NCBI RefSeq assembly: GCF_022968825.1
Contig: NZ_JALHKS010000003.1
Location: 310,001 to 374,000 of the forward strand
From: Chryseobacterium salipaludis
GTDB lineage: Bacteria > Bacteroidota > Bacteroidia > Flavobacteriales > Weeksellaceae
Length of the DNA: 64,000 nucleotides
Direction: 5' to 3'
The stretch's first letter is position 1. Every line of letters begins with the position of its first letter. A model generated the notes under the pieces. It saw only the letters and a list, made by a program, of their open reading frames with translations. It had not been told where the DNA came from and did not search any database. The position numbers were made by a program, and so were the translations under genes. Of the stretch, positions 27,266 to 36,484 are shown one piece after another.

Positions 27266-27419
27266 GAAGTTCATAATAGTCGCACTTTTCCGAATACGAT
27301 TGTGTGTTTTTCGTCTATTTTATAATTACATGAGACAAGTTTGCGCGTTTGTATACATCTCTTTTCCGGCATTTATTCATGGCTGATTTTATAGATTTCT
27401 CTTGCTCAGCTACGATTAT

Positions 27420-28247
27420 TTATTTTAACTCCACCTTTTCCGCAATTTCCAGCGGATTATAGTTTTTTCGGAGCTGTTGCTGGTTGGCGCGCGTACGTTC
27501 AGCATAATTTATATCGCGATAACCGCCTGATCCGTCATCCTGCACCACTCGTTGTCCTCTCGCTCTGACTGATTGATATGGATTATAGTAAAACTCCAGG
27601 AATATCTGTCGATACGCCGGCCAGTCTACCTGAAGACCTTGAGCGGAGACGCAGGGCATGTCAGAAACTGCAGAAACTGAAGTAGCACTGAAAGAATAGG
27701 ATTTCGTGTCATCCTCTATTTTCAAAATCAAGCCAGGCAGCCCGTGAAAGTAATAAGGACCTTCCGAAACGGCAATATCCGAGGCAAACCATGCGGTCCA
27801 GTGGCGGCCACCGTAGTCGGCAGTTGCTTTCTGACAGGAATAGCCGCCTACCTCCTGTCTCTCAGGGAGTATTTTCCAATGTAAAGGTTCTGCAATAACG
27901 ATCATGTACGCATCCCGCCCGGCTCCTAAAACAATTCTTTTTCGGTACTGCTGTTGTTGATGGTCTTTTATAAAATACAACTCAAAGTCCGCATCCAGGT
28001 TGTAGCCAAGTCCCAATCCGGTCCGGCAGACCATGGAATCAGATGCCCGCCGCATATCTGATCTGAATACAGATGTTTCATTTTGCACATCCAGCACATA
28101 ATCCGTTTTACGGTCTGTGTTTCCAAACTGATACGTGAGTGTATAACGTACTTGTAGTTGCTGCGCAAACAGTAAATCTGTCAATAAGAAATAGACTAAA
28201 ATAAGAATTGCCGGTGCTTTAACGCAGAATATCTTTTGCATGATCAT
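27420..28247 (-). CDS. GLPGLI-family secreted protein
   Basis: This 275-residue protein has a signal peptide (to about residue 29) and the family's name motif in YYFHGLPGLILKIED, preceded by CQKATADYGGRHWTAWF. The GLPGLI family is restricted mainly to Bacteroidetes and its function is unknown; some members sit beside TonB receptors, but none is here. A near-consensus TACCTTTA box lies just upstream (28253-28260). Confidence 0.88.
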   Translation of the reverse strand: MIMQKIFCVKAPAILILVYFLLTDLLFAQQLQVRYTLTYQFGNTDRKTDYVLDVQNETSVFRSDMRRASDSMVCRTGLGLGYNLDADFELYFIKDHQQQQYRKRIVLGAGRDAYMIVIAEPLHWKILPERQEVGGYSCQKATADYGGRHWTAWFASDIAVSEGPYYFHGLPGLILKIEDDTKSYSFSATSVSAVSDMPCVSAQGLQVDWPAYRQIFLEFYYNPYQSVRARGQRVVQDDGSGGYRDINYAERTRANQQQLRKNYNPLEIAEKVELK

Positions 28248-28306
28248 TTTATTAAAGGTACACTTTTCAGCATATGGTGTGCGGATTTCATTCTACGTAA
28301 TTAAAT

Positions 28307-29293
28307 TTACAGTACGGTTACATTAGAAAACTTTCCAAACTGTTCTTTATTCCATTTAAAACATTTTCCGGTCGACGACATATTCACCGTGCGGGCAGGA
28401 AGCTGCACTGAAATTCCAGTTGCTTTTAGCGTATAAGTCACTTCTTTATTTTTAAAAGAAAGCGTTTGGTTTTTCTGATTAAATATAAAAGATCCGTCGT
28501 AGATGAGTTCTACGTCTCCTTCCGCATTCATAAAGACATACAGCAACTCCGCTGTATCTCTCGAAAACTGATACAGTCCCATTTCTTTTTTATTGGTAAA
28601 AGATAGTTCGCAGACGGGCTCAAGCTGCTCCTTCAGTAAAAGCTGATGGCTCTTTTTCCGCATGTTACCGTTCACTCTTTTCTGCTCGGTAACGGTGACT
28701 GTAAATCCGGTGGCATCCACTGCTTCTTCTGTGATATAAATAGGCACCGGTTTATCATTGATGACTTTAAACTCGGAAAACTGATGCCAGCAGCAGCCGC
28801 TTTTGGTCATGGTCGATAATGTTTTAGTTTCCGGCTCCAAAGAAAACATCCCGCAATAACTTTGTGCAAGATCCGTGAATTCAGGACTTTTGCGGAAACC
28901 GTTTTGGGTTGCCAGATAAACGGTGAAGGAGGGTCCGCCATAGCAACTGTTACTTCCGTCGCGTAAGGCCAGATCTGCCATCCCATCAAAATTAAAATCT
29001 TCCGAAATCAGGGCGCTTTGTTCGCCATATGGCAGTTGCTTTACATTTGCCACAACATTCTGATTTTGAATATCAAGCGACAATTCTTCGGATTCGTGAC
29101 TGAGTATAAGAGCGTTCGTTTTTTTATTATAAATATTGATGGCACCTGGGGTTATCAGATCATTTTCGCCGTTTTCGGGAATGGTAACTTCGGCGTAGTA
29201 TTTCGGGGAAAAGTCTTGCACCCGGTAAGTGGTCTGCGCGTTTACAGAAGTAGATAGGAACAAAAAAAATATTCCCGACAGAAAGTTTTTCAT
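28307..29293 (-). CDS. Secreted protein with FG-GAP-like segment (XAC2610-like)
   Basis: This 328-residue protein has a signal peptide ending near Ala19 (SVNAQ). The central region has a calcium-loop-like DFNFDGMADLALRD followed by SCYGGPSFTVYL and SGCCWHQFSEF, which resembles XAC2610-type proteins. Cysteines in this part may form disulphides. Function is unknown. A near-consensus TATCTTTA box precedes the gene. Confidence 0.75.
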   Translation of the reverse strand: MKNFLSGIFFLFLSTSVNAQTTYRVQDFSPKYYAEVTIPENGENDLITPGAINIYNKKTNALILSHESEELSLDIQNQNVVANVKQLPYGEQSALISEDFNFDGMADLALRDGSNSCYGGPSFTVYLATQNGFRKSPEFTDLAQSYCGMFSLEPETKTLSTMTKSGCCWHQFSEFKVINDKPVPIYITEEAVDATGFTVTVTEQKRVNGNMRKKSHQLLLKEQLEPVCELSFTNKKEMGLYQFSRDTAELLYVFMNAEGDVELIYDGSFIFNQKNQTLSFKNKEVTYTLKATGISVQLPARTVNMSSTGKCFKWNKEQFGKFSNVTVL

Positions 29294-29436
29294 GAAGGTT
29301 TTCGGTTTGTTGATTCATTAAAGATAGTAAAAGCACGACTGATACGTGATTTTTCGCACAGCTTAAATGGCGAATCCTTCTTCTTTAAAATATTACGAAA
29401 TTTGAACCCGTTATTTCATGTATTGCGCAGCAATTA

Positions 29437-31965
29437 TTATACGTCTAAAACATTTTTAAGAAACGGTGCGGTACGGCTTTTTTTAGAGGCGGCCACTGTT
29501 ACAGGTGTTCCCTGCACCACAATATTGCCGCCCTCATCGCCGGCGCCCGGGCCCATATCGATGACATAATCGCTGGCGGCCACCACGCGCATATCATGCT
29601 CGACAAGCACCACTGTGTTACCAAGATCTACGAGTGCCTGAAGCTGTGCCATCAGTTTTTCCACATCAGCGGGGTGAAGACCGGTGGTGGGTTCGTCCAG
29701 AATAAATAAAGTCTGGCCCCGGCTCTGCCGCTGCAGCTCGGTAGCCAGTTTGATCCGCTGCGCTTCCCCGCCGGAGAGTTCCGTTGCCGGCTGGCCTAAC
29801 CGCAAATAACCCAGGCCGACTTCCAGGAGGAGCTTCAAGGCACGGTACACCGACTGCTCTCCTATAAAGAAATCGGCGGCCTGATCCACCGTCATTGCCA
29901 GGACTTCTGCAATATTACGATCATGATACGTCACTTCCAGGGTTGATTCTTTGTAGCGGGTTCCTTTACAAACAGAGCATGGCGCATAGACGCTCGGCAG
30001 GAAAAGCAATTCAACCATCACATAGCCTTCGCCTTCACAGTTAGGGCACCTGCCCTTTCCCACATTGAATGAGAACCGGCCGGCATCGTATTTTCTCTTT
30101 TTTGCCAGGGGTGTGGAAGCGAAGAGTTTGCGGACGTGATCAAAAAGACCGGTATAAGTCGCCAGGTTGGAACGTGGTGTCCGCCCAATGGGTTTTTGGT
30201 CTACCAACACCATCTTTTTTATATGCTGCTGACCACCACTGAGTGTTCCGGTAACCACAGCTGTTTCTTCATTTTCCAGGTCTGAGGCAAGCTCCTGTGC
30301 TGAGGCCGTAGTATCCGGCTGCAAATAATTTCGCATCAGTTCAACCAACGCTTTGCTGATGAGGCTGCTTTTGCCGGAACCGGAAATTCCGGTGACGCTG
30401 GTGAGTACACCAAGGGGAATCTGCACGTCCAGGTTTTTTAAATTATGGACCGAAACGTTTGACAGTTCCAGCCAGCCGGTTGGTTTTCGCAAAGTATGCT
30501 GATTCGGAAGCGTACGATCATAAAGATATTTGCGGGTGCTCGAACGTTCGACCTGCTGTAATCCCCGCGGCGGGCCGCTGTACAAAATCTCACCGCCACC
30601 CTCTCCTGCGTCCGGTCCCACATCCACGATCCAGTCGGCATTCCGTATCACTTCCAGGTCGTGCTCGACGACGAAAAGGGAATTGCCGGCGGCTTTTAAA
30701 CCGTCCAGTGCTTTTAATAAAGACAAAGTATCAGCGGCATGCAATCCGGCGGAAGGCTCGTCGAGCACATACACAACTCCGAATAAATTGCTTCGAACCT
30801 GCGTTGCCAGCCGCAACCGCTGATGCTCGCCGGGAGATAAGGTAGGGGTCGTGCGGTCCAGACTGAGATAGCCTAAACCCAAATCCAGTAGAATATCAAG
30901 TCGCGCCAGCAGATCAGCGGCAATACGCTGAATCACTACGATTTTTTCTTCGTGCTTCTCTTTTAATTGTTGAAGTTCAGGTGCGCTTCCGTCCGCATAC
31001 GGCTCAAAAATCTGATACATATTTTTCAGCGGCTGTGCCGACATTCCCGCGATATCCAAGCCTGCGAAATGCACAGAAAGCGATTCAGGTTTCAGTTTTT
31101 TACCGTGACAAAGCGGACAATCGGCACCGCGCATATAACGGGAAACACGCTTTTTCATCATAGCGCTTTGGGAATTCGCAAAAGTGTGCAATACATATTT
31201 TCGGGCGCCCATGTACGTTCCCATGTAGCTTGGTTCGCGTTTCTCTTTAAGCGCCTTTGCCGTTTGGTGCGGTGTAAAGCCGGCGTATACCGGAACCTGC
31301 GGCTGCTCATCGGTATATAAAATCCAGTCGCGGTCTTTCTGGGGTAGTTCTTTCCAGGGAACATCAACGTCATAACCCAGCGTAACCAGAATATCGCGCA
31401 GGTTTTGCCCCTGCCAGGCGGTGGGCCACGATGCAATTGCCCGCTCGCGAATGGAAAGATCCGGATTGGGAACCATGGTTTCTTCCGTCACTTCATAAAC
31501 TCTTCCCAGACCATGACACTCCGGGCATGCACCTTCCGGCGTATTGGGTGAAAACGACTCGGCGTACAGCAGTGGCTGCCCGGGCGGATAAGTTCCGGCA
31601 CGGGAATAAAGCATCCGCAGGAGATTGGACAAAGTAGTTACGGAGCCGACCGAAGATCGTGTACTCCCGCCCCCACGCTGCTGCTGCAGGGCGACCGCGG
31701 GCGGCAAACCATTAATTATATCAACTTCGGGGACCGACATCTGGTGAAATAAACGCCGTGCGTAAGGCGATACCGATTCCAGATACCGGCGTTGCGCTTC
31801 GGCATAGAGTGTTCCAAAGGCGAGTGACGATTTTCCGGAGCCGGAAATGCCGGTGAATACTACCAGCGCATCACGTGGGATATCAACATTAATATCTTTC
31901 AGATTATTTTCGCGCGCACCGCGTACCTGCACCTTATTGTTGAGCGTTTCGTTATGTTCTGCCAT
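29437..31965 (-). CDS. UvrA2-like excinuclease ATPase
   Basis: This ABC-type ATPase is related to UvrA. At about 842 residues it is shorter than canonical UvrA (about 940), fitting the UvrA2 class linked to DNA damage or drug resistance. It has two Walker A sites ([13 protein letters not shown] and [13 protein letters not shown]), two ABC signatures ([24 protein letters not shown]), two Walker B aspartates ([18 protein letters not shown]) and zinc-finger cysteines ([16 protein letters not shown]). No uvrB is nearby. An ATG eight codons earlier (31989) is also possible. Confidence 0.9.
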   Translation of the reverse strand: MAEHNETLNNKVQVRGARENNLKDINVDIPRDALVVFTGISGSGKSSLAFGTLYAEAQRRYLESVSPYARRLFHQMSVPEVDIINGLPPAVALQQQRGGGSTRSSVGSVTTLSNLLRMLYSRAGTYPPGQPLLYAESFSPNTPEGACPECHGLGRVYEVTEETMVPNPDLSIRERAIASWPTAWQGQNLRDILVTLGYDVDVPWKELPQKDRDWILYTDEQPQVPVYAGFTPHQTAKALKEKREPSYMGTYMGARKYVLHTFANSQSAMMKKRVSRYMRGADCPLCHGKKLKPESLSVHFAGLDIAGMSAQPLKNMYQIFEPYADGSAPELQQLKEKHEEKIVVIQRIAADLLARLDILLDLGLGYLSLDRTTPTLSPGEHQRLRLATQVRSNLFGVVYVLDEPSAGLHAADTLSLLKALDGLKAAGNSLFVVEHDLEVIRNADWIVDVGPDAGEGGGEILYSGPPRGLQQVERSSTRKYLYDRTLPNQHTLRKPTGWLELSNVSVHNLKNLDVQIPLGVLTSVTGISGSGKSSLISKALVELMRNYLQPDTTASAQELASDLENEETAVVTGTLSGGQQHIKKMVLVDQKPIGRTPRSNLATYTGLFDHVRKLFASTPLAKKRKYDAGRFSFNVGKGRCPNCEGEGYVMVELLFLPSVYAPCSVCKGTRYKESTLEVTYHDRNIAEVLAMTVDQAADFFIGEQSVYRALKLLLEVGLGYLRLGQPATELSGGEAQRIKLATELQRQSRGQTLFILDEPTTGLHPADVEKLMAQLQALVDLGNTVVLVEHDMRVVAASDYVIDMGPGAGDEGGNIVVQGTPVTVAASKKSRTAPFLKNVLDV

Positions 31966-32014
31966 AGGAAGCAAAGCTTCAAAGGACATGCCTTAAAAAA
32001 AACAGCAATTAACT

Positions 32015-33043
32015 TTAGAAGTTTTCATTAAAAATAAGCTGACGCAAATCCAAAGTCCAGCTGCGGTTATCCTCGTAGGTGATTTTAATGCTATGATCCG
32101 TTTCGAAATCAACTTCCTTGTTGCAGAAATGTGCGCAAGATTCCACGATGACAGGGAAATACTTCTTCTTTTTCTTATCGTACGCCAGCAGCTCACCGCG
32201 GAAGAAACTTTTGATTATATAATACTCGTTTTCAATCTCTTCGGCCGTACTTTTTGAAAGAGCGAACAAGTTTTCTTTATAATAGGTTGAATAAATGGTG
32301 TCCATTTCGCCCTCGTAGCCGGCACCGTAGTTGGAATCTCTGGCGTTGTCTTCCTGCCATTTCTGACGGTAATTGCGATAGTCGGAGACCTTCTTCTCCG
32401 CGCCGCTCGGCTGATAAATAAATGTTGATTTTTTAGCGAGTTTCAATAATTCCTTTCGGGCGAATTCGGGCAAATCGGGATCTTCTGCAAAAGAGCCTTT
32501 AATGCAACCATCACAAATCGGATCTGGATAGCCACTATATAAAAGGGAATATGCCTCCTGCGGATTGGCGGTGTTAACCATCCAGAAAAACATATTTTCG
32601 TCCGGAATAGCTTTCCCCTGAAATGCACTTAAGGCAGAAAACAGAAAATAGGTCTGACCTTTTCGTTTAAAAGTTTTAAAGCTTGCCGAATCAATGTTCA
32701 AATAGTTCCACTCACCGCGATTTAGGATCTGCCGCCGGAGTTTTCGCCAGGCACCATTGATGCGTCCATAATTTTCAGCAATTAATACATTTACTGAGTC
32801 TGCATAAAAATATTTTCGGTCGCGGTCTCCTGATTTCACCCAAATGCGAAACAACCCATTCCCGTCTTCAAGCGAAAAAACAGTATTGTAATGCAGGCTG
32901 TCCGCAGCCGCTATATTCGCCGAAACGGTGTGAATAGGCTCAGCTTCAACCGAAAACTCGGCAGTTGGTTCAACCGCATTTTTACAGGAACCGAGCCATA
33001 AAAAAGTGATGGCATAGAGGAGCAATAAAGTTATTTTCATCAT
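32015..33043 (-). CDS. Lipoprotein of unknown function
   Basis: This 342-residue protein has a signal peptide and lipobox (LGSC, Cys20). The mature part contains a CDGCIKG motif and a C-terminal ESCAHFCNKEVDFETDH segment. I do not recognise the family. It starts 15 bp after the AcfC-like gene and is probably co-transcribed with it. Confidence 0.75.
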   Translation of the reverse strand: MMKITLLLLYAITFLWLGSCKNAVEPTAEFSVEAEPIHTVSANIAAADSLHYNTVFSLEDGNGLFRIWVKSGDRDRKYFYADSVNVLIAENYGRINGAWRKLRRQILNRGEWNYLNIDSASFKTFKRKGQTYFLFSALSAFQGKAIPDENMFFWMVNTANPQEAYSLLYSGYPDPICDGCIKGSFAEDPDLPEFARKELLKLAKKSTFIYQPSGAEKKVSDYRNYRQKWQEDNARDSNYGAGYEGEMDTIYSTYYKENLFALSKSTAEEIENEYYIIKSFFRGELLAYDKKKKKYFPVIVESCAHFCNKEVDFETDHSIKITYEDNRSWTLDLRQLIFNENF

Positions 33044-33058
33044 GCTGATTATTATAAA

Positions 33059-33802
33059 TTATTCCCAGCCCCACTTAAGAAAGACGGCTTTTGCTTCAGC
33101 GGATTTCAGATATTCATAAAACTGTTTTGCTGCTGCATGATCTGCTCCCTGTTCTGTAAGCGCTGCGCCGGTATCCCGATAAATACGGTGTCTTTTTGGC
33201 AAATGAACGAAATCAGCTGCGCCGCGGTTTCGGGTTTGCCAGATATTCCAGGTAATCCAGACATCAGCGTTGCCATTTTCCCATTCCTTCTCGGCGAGAC
33301 CGCTGTTGGCAGCAAAGTCGGTAATATTTGCGCGAACCGCACGAAAACTTTTCATGGGCAGGTGGCCAAGCATATCTCCCCAGGCGCCGGTGAGGCCGGA
33401 ACCCTGCACGACCATAATCTTTAAACCAGGTTGCGCCAAGTCTTGAATCTTTTTAATCTTTCTTGGATTTCCGGGGCGCACGAGCAGTCCCAGTTGTCTT
33501 TTATATAAAGAGTAAACCGTACGCATCTGCAACACGTTTTGCGTCATCATTTGTGCAAAGTCGGTCATCATGTGTTCTGAGCCGCTGTAAATCACATGCG
33601 CGTTCTGCATTGCCTGGTTTTTCCATTGCGGGGTAGGTCCGGCAGTTACTTTCACAAAGGAGGCAGGCTGCTTATTATATTGCGAGGCAATTTCTTTTAT
33701 CGCGGGAGCAGGGCCGCCGGGGCCGTACACAAAAACAGTGTCGCGTTGAGCAGGAGAAAAGATGAAAAGTAACAGGGAAAATACGGGAAGAATTTTTTTC
33801 AT
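33059..33802 (-). CDS. AcfC-like periplasmic binding protein
   Basis: This type 2 periplasmic-binding-fold protein (247 residues) has a signal peptide, then VFVYGPGGPAPAIKEIA, VTAGPTPQWKNQA and IYSGSEHMMTDF, which resemble the accessory colonisation factor AcfC group (sulphate/molybdate-binding-like). The ligand is unknown, and no ABC permease or ATPase is adjacent. The downstream lipoprotein is likely in the same transcript. Confidence 0.82.
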   Translation of the reverse strand: MKKILPVFSLLLFIFSPAQRDTVFVYGPGGPAPAIKEIASQYNKQPASFVKVTAGPTPQWKNQAMQNAHVIYSGSEHMMTDFAQMMTQNVLQMRTVYSLYKRQLGLLVRPGNPRKIKKIQDLAQPGLKIMVVQGSGLTGAWGDMLGHLPMKSFRAVRANITDFAANSGLAEKEWENGNADVWITWNIWQTRNRGAADFVHLPKRHRIYRDTGAALTEQGADHAAAKQFYEYLKSAEAKAVFLKWGWE

Positions 33803-33926
33803 TTTTTTCAGCTAGGCAAAGTGCAAATTGTGTGCTTGCAGCTGCGCGCGAAAATTTGGGTAAGATAACATGGCACGATTTGATGAATAACTCGTCCAAT
33901 ACGCATTTTCAAATTATAGAGAGGCA

Positions 33927-34966
33927 TTATTCTTTTTGTAAAACATATGTGTTTGAATTTTTCATCAAATTATTCATACACGAACTGGTCATCCTGTATT
34001 GTCCAGCTTTTTTCTCAATAATTATTTTAAAATATTCATCAGCCGGATCAATTAGCGAGAGTGTGTTTTGATTTATATTCGCCACGACCAGTTTTTTATC
34101 TACAATTTCAACGTAGGTATCCAATTTAAATGATCTATATTTTCCTGCATGAAAATATAGATCATACCATAGGCGCGCGGATCAGCATGTTCTTCGGGCA
34201 GCCGCAGAAAATTACAACTATAAGCTCCTTTCCAAAGTAAAAGTTTTGTTGCTTCTTCTTTTATAGATTTATCCCAGTTTTTTGACATTACCTCTTCCAA
34301 AATGGTTGCTAAGGTACGGTGTTCAAAAGGTTGAATTCCCTGAACCACCATATCAGGCTGCGTGGTTGTCCCTTCAAATAATATATAGGGTAATTGCTTT
34401 TGACCGGCAGGTAAAAAATAGTTGTCATCCCTTTCGTCTGGATTGCCAAGCGAGCTCAACAGTTGATAACCTTTATCAGTTACAACATTTTTTACATCCC
34501 AGGGATATCCCCAAAAGAACTGTCCCGGACGGGTTTGATCGCGCAGTACCGGATTAAAAACCAAGAGCACTACCTGCTGCGCATCCTGAAATTTGGAAAT
34601 GCTGTAATCAATTCCATCCTCAAATCCCTGGGCCCGGATAATTTCGGATTTTCCATCTCCATCCAGGTCCTGTAACCAGCGATAGTTAGTATCATAAATA
34701 GGAAAAGAGATGGTTGCGGACAATTTATTGTCTTTAATCCAGTATTCAAAAAATTTACTCTCCTTGGGTTGATAGCCGGAAACAATGAAATCGACCTGTG
34801 GATCATTTTTTATAAAAGCAGTGTCAACGTCAGTAAAACCATCCAACTTAAGTTGGAGCGCCGGCGCATTTTCTGTCGGCAACGATGCTTGCACAGGCAG
34901 CTTCGGTTTCGTACAGGCGATCATTGAAAAAACAACGATTAAAAACAAAGGAATTGTAACTTTCAT
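33927..34966 (-). pseudogene. Lipoprotein gene, probably frameshifted near its 3' end
   Basis: From ATG 34966 the first frame gives a 288-residue lipoprotein (lipobox IAC, signal peptide about 1-18) and stops at 34100. An overlapping second frame with no ATG continues about 65 residues to 33927 in plausible protein sequence (KLDTYVEIVDKKLVVANINQ). The two frames overlap near 34100-34170. The simplest reading is one ancestral gene of about 350 residues broken by an indel or sequencing error. Alternatively the first ORF is complete and the rest is decay. Family unknown; it lies downstream of the effector module and could be an immunity-type lipoprotein. Confidence 0.55.
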
Positions 34967-34985
34967 AGTCTGTGTTTACATTATT

Positions 34986-35090
34986 TCACTCCACATAGTG
35001 CGTATTTATCAGTTCTTCTTTCGTAAAAATCCACTGTCCGCGCTCATTTTGATAATAGTAGCTTACTTTGTATGGTAAAGTTATTTTCAT
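34986..35090 (-). CDS. 34-residue ORF, possible small peptide or gene remnant
   Basis: This ATG-started frame encodes 34 residues, aromatic-rich in the first half (KVSYYYQNERGQW), with a normal stop. It ends 19 bp before the frameshifted lipoprotein gene. It reads like real protein sequence, but its length and the decayed DNA upstream suggest a fragment. No family is recognised. Confidence 0.35.
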   Translation of the reverse strand: MKITLPYKVSYYYQNERGQWIFTKEELINTHYVE

Positions 35091-35553
35091 GGTTGGTCAC
35101 TTTGTTTTGGTGATTTTAACTACTTCTTCTATAATAGATTGAGGATTGCAGCGAATAAGTGGACAAAGCAACAATTAAGCTTTTTAGGATTGTATACGAA
35201 AATGCCAGTTCTTCGACAATTAGCTTAAAATAATATCCTTCTTCAAAACCCACAAGCTATTTTCTTCGCAAGCTTTAACCATACTTCTGACGTGTCGCTC
35301 TTATAACATATCATCATTTTTCTGTAATTCCAGGGATATTTCACAGCCATCGTAATACAGTATTAATTTAGTTTCGGAATTTTTTTTGAAACATCTTTAC
35401 TCCGCATACTACTCTTTTGCTTCCAAACCTTTACAATAAGCTCAGCGAGGAAACCTTCCACTTACCTGGAATCTTTGATTAACATTTCCATAATTTCAAA
35501 ATAATGACTGTGCAACAATCTATGATCTGTTTAAGCGCGAAATTCTGAGTATT
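35091..35553 (-). pseudogene. AT-rich stretch with decayed coding-like sequence
   Basis: There is no intact gene. On the minus strand short open segments broken by stops read like eroded protein (for example KLILYYDGCEISLELQKN and CEENSLWVLKKDIIL), consistent with a decayed gene next to the effector module. This reading is tentative; it could equally be AT-rich non-coding DNA. Confidence 0.3.
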
Positions 35554-36483
35554 TTATTCTAAGTCTGCTTCAGCTATTTTAGTGCAATCAGTTTTTGTTT
35601 CAGCAATTTTTTCAAATAGTTTCGCGGTCGATCTTTTCAAATTAAAATTAACGATCTGATTGCATTTCTCTGTGTACCTATCTTGCCATGATTCAGTTTC
35701 AGTCTCAATTTTCAATAAAATAAAATCGTTTTTATTGCTTGTAATCAGGTATTTTTTTTGAAAGTATCCTCTATCGGGGAATGACGTGATGATTTCAAAT
35801 CCATTCTTTGTTTCGTTAATGTCAGAAACCTGATTCCCTCCATCTTCCGAAAAATTGGTACTCTTTAACGCAAAATTAAAATTGTTGTTTTTATCTCCCA
35901 AAAAGATTAATAATTCATCTCCCTTGTATCTGGAACTGCTTATGATCTTGTCGTGTATTCCGTCTTTATTAACATCAAATGTTTTTATAAAATAATTATC
36001 ATTATCGATGTAGTCACCGATATCATAATCGTTACCAAAACTCCCGCTCGTGTTTTTAGATGGTCTGAAAGACCATTCTTTTAAAATAATTCCATTATTA
36101 GATAAAACCAGTATCGTTTTTTGTCCTCTTGGAACATTATTTATCTTAATGTTATCTTTAATTGAATGAATATCCACGACATCAATTATTTCATATTGCT
36201 TCATATCATCATTAGCAATAAGTTTATTTAATGTTGCCACAAGATTTTTGGACATTCTGTTTTTATATAATGTAACAGAAATACTATCTATCTCTGTTTC
36301 TTCAGATCTAACAAATACATAGTCAATAAGTTCGTCTTCTGCATAATATTTTTTACCTTGAAAAAATTCGGCATTTTGTGTACTTGGTGCCTCTTTCTTA
36401 ACCACTTTATTATCAGAGTTTTGTCCATTACAAGAGATGGCTACGATACATATTAGTAATGTACCTATAATTTTTGCTTTCAT
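35554..36483 (-). CDS. Lipoprotein, candidate immunity protein for the effector
   Basis: This 309-residue protein has a signal peptide and lipobox (AISC, Cys18), so the mature protein faces the periplasm, where a peptidoglycan-degrading effector would act. A calcium-loop-like DVNKDGIHD segment is present. The ATG begins 1 bp after the effector stop, so they are translated from one message. The immunity role is inference from position and localisation; the family is not recognised. Confidence 0.72.
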   Translation of the reverse strand: MKAKIIGTLLICIVAISCNGQNSDNKVVKKEAPSTQNAEFFQGKKYYAEDELIDYVFVRSEETEIDSISVTLYKNRMSKNLVATLNKLIANDDMKQYEIIDVVDIHSIKDNIKINNVPRGQKTILVLSNNGIILKEWSFRPSKNTSGSFGNDYDIGDYIDNDNYFIKTFDVNKDGIHDKIISSSRYKGDELLIFLGDKNNNFNFALKSTNFSEDGGNQVSDINETKNGFEIITSFPDRGYFQKKYLITSNKNDFILLKIETETESWQDRYTEKCNQIVNFNLKRSTAKLFEKIAETKTDCTKIAEADLE

Positions 36484-36484
36484 G

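Noticed and set aside
27266-27336. Possible duplicate of the promoter region of the DUF2945 gene
   Set aside because: The similarity to 26990-27048 is limited to short blocks (CATAA, GTCGCA, ATAATTACATG) and no coding copy follows; could be chance.
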